Assembly: GCA_951804985.1 (NCBI GenBank)
Contig: OX638133.1
Coordinates: 54,775,122 to 54,839,121 of the forward strand
Reading direction: 5' to 3'
Length of the DNA stretch: 64,000 nucleotides
Origin: Dryomyza anilis
Taxonomy: Eukaryota > Arthropoda > Insecta > Diptera > Dryomyzidae
In this document: positions 56,120 through 64,000 of the stretch, piece after piece
Layout: every line of letters begins with the position of its first letter
Numbering within the stretch: the stretch's first letter is position 1
Notes under the pieces: model-generated
Told to the model about the DNA's origin: nothing
Databases searched by the model: none
The model's input: only the letters and a program-made list of their open reading frames with translations
Program-made: the position numbers and the translations under genes

Positions 56120-56942
56120 TCGTTACTCCTACCAAAAATCTTCAAACAAACAAATTGCCTGAACTTTATATATAACCGGATGAAGTGAAATATTTTTTCT
56201 TCAAACTATCCCCTCTGTTTGGGTCCCAGACTAAATTGGGGCGCGGTCGGACTTGTGGTACCCCAGATAAATCGAAACCTTATACACCTACCTATATGAA
56301 CATGTAGGTACTGAAATGAAAGATATTGATCTCACGATTAGTATGTTATTATGTTCATGATTCGATAACCACAGTAACCTCAGGAACCTTTTTAGTTTTA
56401 ACAACTGAGTTCATTTTATACACGAATAATATATAGATACAAGTGTGGGTACCCAAACGAAAAGAAATTTAATCTGAAGTCTATTATACACTTTTGTATT
56501 TATGTTTTAAAAAAAAAAAATTATATTTTATAAAAAAATTTCGCCTGCGGCGCTTTTTCAATATAACTTCACAACGAAATATTACAATTAACTGTTTACA
56601 AAAAAATTACAAAAAGCGTTTCACGTTACCTATTCATTTCAAATTTTTCTTCGTCATTTTGATAAATAATGAAATATTTTTCTCAACAATCAGCATTTCA
56701 TTTTAATTTTATTTTTTACATAATTACAATACTAATCGCTATGGTTATAAGATCGTAAAAATAACCATATAATTACAAATGTGGCATTGTTACCTTTCAT
56801 TTGAGTACCTATATGACCAAATATGTAGGTGCACCGGATATCGATTTTTCTAGGGTACCACAGATCCGACCGCACCCTATATTTTTTTTTGTTTTTTAAG
56901 CAAATAAAACGGTTGATTTAAAGAAAAAAAGTTGGATTAAAG
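56120..56942. other. AT-rich interior with no recognised gene
   Basis: The plus-strand frame 56494-56706 is Lys/Phe-rich and looks accidental. CACCTACCTATATGAACATG-like text near 56290-56310 and its inverse near 56800-56840 suggest another decayed fold-back. Confidence 0.45.
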
Positions 56943-58660
56943 CAAGGATTGAAACCTAAACGAATAAAGGTTTCGATTTCGGTTTTTTCTGCGTTTCGGT
57001 TACGGTTTCGGTTTTAAGTTTTTATAACGAAACGGTTTCGGTATACCGGTTCCATGTTACGGTTTCGGTTTTGATTTCGGTTTTTGTATAAATTTTCTTT
57101 TTTTCCATATTTTTCAAATAATTTAACATTGTTTATATGGTGCTAAGTTATGTTCAAATTATGATATTGGGGTAAAGTGGGAAACGTAATTTAAACAATG
57201 TTTTTTGTTATTTTAGTTAAAATATAGTGTTACCACAAACTAATGAAAAGCAATTTTAAATAAAAGATCGAAGACAAATATCTTAAACTGCATATTAATT
57301 ATGAAAACGAATAGATTTTGAACACTAATTGTATTTAAGTTACTCATTTTGCATATTTTAAATTTCTTCAACAAAAAATAAATTATTTTACTAACAAAAA
57401 AAAATTTGAATTATATTTTAACAAGAATTAATTAATAAAATATAATTGTATAAATCAAGTGATGTTGGCAAGACAATACAAAATCTCAAGGCCATAATAA
57501 AATGAACATAATATGTTCAATGTATATTATACATTCATAATAAATATAAGGAATGTTTCGTATAGGCATATTTCTGTTTTCGTCAGAGATTAAAAAAAAT
57601 CCGAATGCTGCACGCACCGTATGTAAAGAGAACACAAATAATATCTGGCAGGGTAACATTTTTTTTGCGAACACAAACTCAAACGCAAACGCTACAAATC
57701 GAATACTAACAGAAAGAAGAGAATACAACAATAACGAATTACGATTCGTATATACACACTTTCACAACGACAACTCTTTGTTGCTATCCAGTATCATCGC
57801 AAGGCAACAAACAGACGCATGACAACAGACAGACGCATAACAACGGACAGACGCATGACAGCAGACAGTCGCATGACACCACAATTTATGTATGTATCTA
57901 GTACAGCTATCTAGTTGGAAACAACACCAATTTTTTTTTGTGGTACAAAAAATGTCCCGCCAAAAATTCTATCAAAATCGTGGATGCTGCTTTATTTTCA
58001 TTTCTGTTGTTTTTGCACTTTCAGTTGTTTTTGCACTTTCAAACGAATCAACGGATTTGTGAAAAAAAAGAAAAACACAAAAAGCAATATATAAGCTAAA
58101 TGAGGTACACTGTGAAAATGTTCATATATTATTTTTTTTTTTTGTTTTATAAGTTGAATGAAATAATGCACATAGAACTTGACTTAAGTAAACTTCATGA
58201 TTTTACAAAACAAAAATAATAATGTGCATAAGTGCATATGCACAATCGATGTATGAACTAGCGTAGCGACGAAAAGCGAAAAAAACATTGTTTTGTCTAT
58301 TTTATCTTATTGAAGCGACTTTTGAAGCACTTTTGAAGATATTTACCGCTACAAAAGTGCTTCACAGACCTTATTTTTAAGATGCTTATATTCATTTGCC
58401 TTGAAATAATTTTGGGAACTCAAAATTTTATTAAATGACATTTTACTTAAGATCTTCTATTATTAAATAAAATATGTTTTTCTGTTTCTATTTATAGGTA
58501 CTTTTTTAAAAACCGTTTTAAACCGGTATAAAACCGAAACCGTTTATATCGGTTTTGGATATCGGTTTATTTCTGATTTTCGTATAACGGTTTCGGTTTT
58601 AAAAATGAAACGGTTTTAAACGGATATCGGTTTCGGTTACGGTTACGGTTTCAATCCTTG
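56943..58660. mobile_element. hAT-like fold-back element (family A), copy 2
   Basis: Ends CAAGGATTGAAAC and GTTTCAATCCTTG, like the copy at 30786-33456 but in opposite orientation and ~1 kb shorter. Both ends have GGTTTCGGTTT / AACCGAAACC arrays. Flanks GATTAAAG (56935-56942) and GTTTAAAA (58661-58668) match at 6 of 8, consistent with an older 8-bp duplication. Interior regions (57600-58400) match copy 1 at 31500-32350 reversed. No transposase. Confidence 0.8.
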
Positions 58661-58813
58661 GTTTAAAAAAGTACAGTTGTGTATAATTCATTATTCACTG
58701 TATTTGATGAGAAAATATAAAAAAGGGAGCAAAATAAAATTTTGGGGCGCATCTTAGAAAAAATTGGAAAAAAGGCGCCAAATCATACTTCTGGATCCGC
58801 CCCTGTGTTAGAG

Positions 58814-59177
58814 TTCGGTATAGAGGCGAAACTTATAAGGCTTTGCAGGATGACCCTGAGCGACACACGTTCCACAATGGGAATTGGGAACAACCTCTCA
58901 GATACTTTTAATACCGACCGAGGTTTCAGATAAGGTCATTCCCTATCGTGTGACAACTTCAACCTATTATTGTAGAAGGTTGTAAGAGTTATCAGCACTA
59001 TCATCTTCATGCTGATGATATCGACATAATTGGGCAGAGCACAGGAGCAGTCCGTGCAGAATTCTTCAGTTTAGAGAAGGAATCACGTGGAATGGGTTTT
59101 ACGGTGAACGAGGAAAAGACGAAGTACCTGGTGTCAACAGAGAAAGAGTTCCGGCGAACGTTGTTTCAAAATGAGGT
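58814..59177 (+). pseudogene. RTE-like RT fragment, part 3
   Basis: Reads FGIEAKLIRLCRMTLSDTRS, IGNNLSDTFNTDRGFR, then in other frames DADDIDIIGQSTGAV (YADD degraded to DADD) and KESRGMGFTVNEEKTKYLVS. It ends at ~59177 and no thumb follows. Confidence 0.8.
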
Positions 59178-60570
59178 AAAACACGCGCATTGGCCAAAAA
59201 TGTAAATCTTCGAAAATTAATTTTTTTTTCAATGCCTAGTATATTCGACAGACTTCAACAGAAAAAACGTTTAAAATAATACCATATGGTAAACATGACA
59301 AGTTAGTGTTTTTCCTTGTTAATATAATAATTTGTTTTCAAAATCAGTGACGTTGATTTAAAGTCACACAAAAGTGTGATTATTTAAAATCGGTCACTTT
59401 TATTTGAAAACAGATACTAGTACTACTTTAAATCCACAAATTCTGAAACAAATGTATTCATTTTAAGTGGATTTACTTTTTACATAATAAATTTAAATAT
59501 TTTATTACAAATTTGTCTACAACATTTTATATTTTTGGACATTTTAGGCCAACATTCTTGAAAGTAGAATGTCTAGCGATTACAGTCATACCCACATGCA
59601 CGAAAGTGATAAAATAGCAAAAATAGGCATTTGAATATGGTGCATTTGGGATGTGTAAATCAAAATGTACTATTTGCCTTGCCCATTCAAAAACTACAAA
59701 ACTTTTTCGTAATGATTTTAATTTTAATGATAAAACGTTGTATGCATATTAAAAAATTGATATTTAAGTTTGATTATTTGATAAATGTTATTACGTAAAA
59801 TATTATTGCAAAACGTGCAAAATGAAGCATTGGGTGCAATAAGGGTGTTAGGCATCATAACGCCCTTTTTGTAATATTCGCACGGAATGATCCCAGCAGT
59901 GCCTACTATCCTCTTGTGAAATCCCAGATCGAATGCATAAAGTTTTATCTCCATATAAAAAAAATTTAGAGTTAACAGAGTTTATTTAGTTTTGAGTTAT
60001 TTTGACCGTAATTTATATCTAATCCATTTATATCAATATCTATATCTAGACTATACCAAATAATCATTTATGTAATGTTTATAAGGTCGTATAAATAAAT
60101 TATTGTATTTAATTATTTTATATATTAATGTAGCTTTAAAACAAATTTGAAAAATGCATAACAAATCTAAAAGTTCTAATTTTAATGGAAAATTTGAACC
60201 AATAACATCGGTTCGTATCTCACAAAGTAATGATGAGTACGGACATTCAAAAACGCAAATATATCAAAACTTATTTTTCATATAACGCTCTTATTGCACC
60301 CAATGCTTCAATTATAATTGCTATAATTTTCAATAAATATTAAATTAACAGACTCTTCATATGCCCAACATTTTTAAGAGGAAGGATAACTGATGTAAAT
60401 AAAAACCATAAAAACCACAAATAAATAATGTCGTATCTAAAATTCCCCAATATACGATTCAAAATATAATATGTAATTGGAAACAAAGGTGGAAAAAATA
60501 TAATAGGAACAGTTCGATAGATTGCTCTATTAAGCGTCTTATCATACCCATAACATGAAAATCCGAAATC
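59178..60570. other. AT-rich stretch with an inverted repeat
   Basis: No gene identified. GAAGCATTGGGTGCAATAAG (59824-59843) is repeated in inverse orientation at 60292-60311, and AAGGGTGTTA/TAACGCCCTT (59841-59876) forms a nested hairpin, so a ~490-bp fold-back element is likely. A minus-strand frame (60573-60340) encodes a hydrophobic 77-residue peptide with two possible membrane segments that I do not recognise. Confidence 0.5.
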
Positions 60571-60888
60571 CATGTGAATTTTGAATTGAAAAATAAACTA
60601 AAAAAATACAAAATTTGTTTTCTTGAATTTTCCAAAGAAAACAAATCTAAAATAACGTTCAGTAGAACGTGGAATCTAGAACCTAAAGTGACTTACACTT
60701 CTATAGTAAGACCTATCTTACATCTATCTGATGCCAATATATTTGCTGGCTCAGGCTCAAAGAATCCAATTGTTTCCAGAATCGACCTATTGGACATAGT
60801 ATCATGGGAAATATTACTACGGATTACATGGCTCCAAAAACACGATTCGACAGGAAATTTTCGTTAATATTTTCATCATGAAAGTACT

Positions 60889-61781
60889 GGGCCTTATTTC
60901 ATAAAACTAGACAGGAGACAATTCGACAAATTTGTAGTACTTCTACGACAATTTTTGTACGTAAAATTTTGATACATGACATGATTTGTTACTGGATTAC
61001 AATGAAAAAATTGTCGCTTTAATATGACCATTTTATCATTGTTAATTTTCTACAAATTGTCATTGACATATTTTTAATTAAAAAAAAGCAACATTTTCAC
61101 ATTAAAATGTTGCCGAATTAAAATTAATTATTGAGTTTAAGGATATACTTTTCGGTAAATTTAGTGAAGTTATAAAATGAAAAGAAAGTGGCAATAAATG
61201 TATATGCGTTGGATGCAATTGTTCGATCTAAATATTGGAAATACCTTGAGCATCGCCATATGCTCCAGTACTAAACCAGTGTTAAGCGCACATCAGTTAG
61301 TTTTCAGGCTTGATTTCTTGTTGTCGAATGCTGCAAAAAGTGTCCAATTATTTTTTTAAAATCGAAAATCCTATAAAGAATTAAAATCTTTCATGATCCT
61401 CTCTCGAATTTCACCTTTTTATAAATTCTTGCTACCTATCTATTCTTAACATGCTTAACTTTTCGCAGGAATACACATAATTAATTTAAAAATACAATTC
61501 AAATTCAATATTGATCATTATATATTTTTTCGTTTCAGAAAAAATTTGTCATGATAATTATGTCGTAAATTTCCGACAATTGTAGCAAAAAAATGGTCAA
61601 GACATTTTTTATTATGAAACGAAATATTGACAAAGTTTACTAAATTGTCATAATTTTTCGTCAATTTTAGAAAATTATCTAAATTTTTATGAAACAGAAA
61701 TTTGACAATTGTTAAATTTTATCGACAGGCTATTGTCGCCTGTCACTGGTCGACTTGTCTAAGTGTTATGAAAAAATTCCC
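60889..61781. mobile_element. TIR element T5 (GGGCCTTATTTCATAA ends)
   Basis: Left GGGCCTTATTTCATAAAACTAGACAGG and right inverse (GGGAATTTTTTCATAACACTTAGACAAG on the minus strand) share an imperfect ~28-bp terminal repeat. AT-rich interior without transposase. Target duplication not clear. Confidence 0.5.
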
Positions 61782-61979
61782 TGTAGGTCGATTCCAACCT
61801 TCTCCAAATTTTGTCTCCTAAATGCTAAAAAAAAAAATTTCGTTCAGTTCTTAGGAGAATTCTCTTAAATGCGATTCTGACTTTCAATTCTCGTAGCGAA
61901 ATGAGAGTCAAACGTCAAAAAATAAATAAATTAAATTAAACTTTTTTCTATTTTTTTGATGTCCCTGGTATATCTGTGG

Positions 61980-63544
61980 CAGTGATGCCAACTCATATTT
62001 TCATTGTCCCCGATATTCTTACCAAATTTCCTCAATTGACTACAAAATTCCCCGCACAAATGTAATTTAAATACACTGAGAATAAATAGTGCTTTCACTA
62101 CATATTTAATAAAAATCGAAATAATCAATAGAACAAATATTACGCAGTATGTAATCATTTAATGTTCTTTTTTTATTTCTTGATTTCTCTAATTTTCGAA
62201 TGACATTTATCAGCCATTATAAATTGAGAAAAATTATTTGTAATTACCAAGTGGTGCTATATTTATTAATTAAGGTCCAGTTTTTCAGTGAAAGCTTAAA
62301 TAACTATTTCAAAAGTGTACAGTTCCAAATCAAAATGTACGAATTTCTTTAAACTTTGCACTTAAACCAAGTGTGCAAAGTTTAAAGAACTTGGTTTAAA
62401 ATAGTACTGAAAATTGAGAATTTATGCAGATAAAAATATTTTGAATAAGAGCAAACTACTTCAAAAATTAAATTTAAAGACCTGTATAAAGAAATGTGCA
62501 ATATATATTATTTTCGATTTTTATACCCTACACTAAGAGTGAAAGGGTATATTCAGTTTGGTACGCCGTTTGTAACACCCAGAAGGAAGCATCTCCGGTA
62601 TGGAAAAGTATATATATTCTTGATCAGCATGACCTCCTGAGTCGATTTAGCGTCTGTATGTCCGTCTGTCTGTTGAAATCCCTACTACTTTTAAAATTGA
62701 AGAGCTAGATAAATGAAACTTATAACTTTGATTACTAAAATTGGCGAGATCGGTCCATTGTGACCTATGATCCGACCACTTATGTTCAAATACCTCATAT
62801 AAAATGTACATATAAAGATCAAATTTTATGTATATGTGCTTAGGTAAACTTTTTTGGTCAAATATATATTGACATCATGCTCAAATACATGATAATAATG
62901 TTTTCCGGCGAAAAGACTTGTGGTTCACAAAAAAAAAATCGAAATGCGGTACACCTACCCATTTGTAAATATGGGTATCAAATGAATGGAAATTTTTCAG
63001 CGATTGAATGTTTGTAGTTATTTTCAGGATTCGTATACCCTGGTGACCTATATATCACTTTGAATGGTAACCACACATATGTGTAGGGTATTTATAGTCG
63101 GCTTAGACCGACTATAATTTTGATAATCCTAACTATCATAATTACACCTACTTTAAAATTTCCCATGTGATCTAACCTTCCCAACTGTTTTTTTTTTAAT
63201 TTTGATCATTTTTTACTACATTTTGGCCATTGATATTTTAAGTTTCGAAATTTTAAATTTCCAATAATCGCAATCTTTAAAATACTAAAAATAATATTTT
63301 TCAACTATTAAGGGACATGTCAAATTTGCAGGTCTTACATTAAGTAAAAATTTATCCTTTTTTAAAAACTCCATCCTCTTTTAAAATTCGATAAAAAGTT
63401 AGAATATGGCCCAATATATCAATCCTTAAAAATGTAACAGATCCCAATATGAAATTCCCTGTCAAAAGTGGACCATTCTCCGATTACCCACTAATACTAA
63501 AATTCCCCACAAATTGGGGAATTTCTCTCCAGTTGGCATCACTG
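61980..63544. mobile_element. hAT-like element (family C), with nested DINE-1-like copy
   Basis: Ends CAGTGATGCCAACT (61980-61993) and AGTTGGCATCACTG (63531-63544). Flanks ATCTGTGG (61972-61979) and ATCTGTAG (63545-63552) match at 7 of 8. Subterminal CCCCACAAATTGGGGAA-type palindromes occur at both ends. CAGTGATGCCAACT with an 8-bp duplication is hAT-like. Non-autonomous. Confidence 0.75.
62518..63187 (+). mobile_element. DINE-1/helentron-like element, copy D
   Basis: Full-length family member with a short GTCY block (62650-62673), inserted inside the family-C hAT-like element. Confidence 0.7.
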
Positions 63545-63552
63545 ATCTGTAG

Positions 63553-64000
63553 TCACCTTTTTTGTAGTCACCTTTTTTAATGTTTTAATGTTGTTAATTG
63601 GGTTGTAGTGGTATTTTAATTAAAATTTTATTTGAAAATCCGCATATTAAAATTTTTTTGGTTTTCGATTTATGTAGGGTTTCCTAGGACACCGTGGACA
63701 ATTTTGTTTTCGTTTGCTATGATTGCAATCTTTGTTTTGAGGTCAAAGCATTAGCAATATTATATTAAATGCAAGTCGAGTTTTATTAAACACCTGTTAT
63801 TTACCTAACACTATTTGTGAAGGAATGCAAACATTTTACTTTACAGACGGTGTCAAAAAATAAAGAAAAATAAATTACCATGCACCCCAAATTTGGCGGA
63901 AAATTACAAAAATAAGATTTTTTCTGCACATGTCCTGGAACTCCCGAAAAATCTAAAACCAGTGTTTTTTTATTATAATAAGTTAAAAAGGAAATATTTT
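63553..64000. other. AT-rich right end, nothing recognised
   Basis: TGTAGTCACCTTTTTT is repeated in tandem at 63549-63580. No frame, RNA or TE is recognised. Confidence 0.6.

Larger units (their letters stand above)
53211..58805. mobile_element. 5.6-kb hAT-like element (family B), composite
   Basis: Ends CAAACGTGGATCCAG and, inverted on the right, CAGGGGCGGATCCAG. Flanking 8-bp sequences TGTTTGAG (53203-53210) and TGTTAGAG (58806-58813) match at 7 of 8, and the RT frame rejoins across it. CAGGGGCGGATCCAG-type ends and 8-bp duplications are hAT features. Interior: minisatellite 53260-54400, diverged DINE-1-like copy 55308-56119, fold-back hAT copy 56943-58660. No transposase. Confidence 0.75.

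Noticed and set aside
57553..57822. Possible protein conserved between 32140-32340 and 57553-57822 (both with ILTERREYNNN)
   Set aside because: Conserved only because both are interior parts of the same non-autonomous hAT-like element. Frames end or shift differently and no start is shared.

Overview
The window is eukaryotic and looks like dipteran intergenic or heterochromatic DNA. It is AT-rich and has no convincing intact single-copy host gene. Almost all of it is nested transposable elements (TEs) of types common in flies: Ty3/gypsy LTR elements, LOA/R1-like, CR1/Jockey-like and RTE-like non-LTR elements, DINE-1/helentron-like repeats with a (GTCY)n core, and several hAT-type and other terminal-inverted-repeat (TIR) elements. 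The only host-like coding trace I recognise is a short fragment resembling the apolipoprotein O / MIC26-27 family at 35.3-35.5 kb. The fly assignment is an inference from repeat types; I cannot name the species.

Region 1 (1-22.5 kb). A Ty3/gypsy element here called G (CsRn1/Kabuki-like, plus strand) spans 0.42-22.5 kb. It is broken by three events. First, an Osvaldo/Ulysses-like LTR element called X (minus strand, tRNA-Lys-type primer site) is inserted near the end of G's 5' LTR with an ATAC target duplication. Second, a 3.35-kb chimeric segment (X gag - X primer site - X LTR - G leader - 5' part of G gag) is tandemly triplicated from 3.5 to 13.6 kb. Third, a LOA/R1-like non-LTR element (minus strand) sits inside G's RNase H at 15.36-20.96 kb and carries an internal duplication. 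An inverted copy of the G LTR lies beyond an (AT)n tract at the left edge.

Region 2 (22.6-34.5 kb). A DINE-1-like element and a low-complexity stretch are followed by two direct copies of a ~2.5-2.7-kb segment containing a minus-strand endonuclease fragment of a non-LTR element. Each copy has its own insertion. Copy 1 has a TIR element (26.02-28.45 kb) carrying a non-LTR reverse-transcriptase fragment. Copy 2 has a hAT-like element (30.79-33.46 kb) with a perfect 8-bp target duplication and fold-back arms of AACCGAAACCG-type repeats.

Region 3 (35-43.4 kb). The MIC26/27-like fragment is followed by a decayed CR1/Jockey-like non-LTR element (plus strand; ORF1 with a PHD-like finger and coiled coil, endonuclease, RT). 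It is interrupted by a DINE-1-like copy and by a CCCAGGG-ended TIR element. A fold-back repeat and a third DINE-1-like copy close the region.

Region 4 (43.7-50.4 kb). A nearly complete Ty3/gypsy element (528- and 546-bp LTRs, ATAT target duplication, tRNA-Leu primer site, TATA/Inr promoter) has a Gag that starts with a SAP-like domain and a coiled coil. Internal stops, frameshifts and a 979-bp TIR insertion with TCGA target duplication at its protease show it is dead.

Region 5 (52-64 kb). An old non-LTR RT fragment is split by a 774-bp TIR element and by a 5.6-kb hAT-like composite. The composite contains a GGCGCAAAA minisatellite, a diverged DINE-1-like copy and a second copy of the fold-back hAT. 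Further TIR/fold-back elements and a hAT-like element (61.98-63.54 kb) with a DINE-1-like copy nested in it fill the right end. No functional gene set or cellular pathway is visible; the biology here is genome dynamics.
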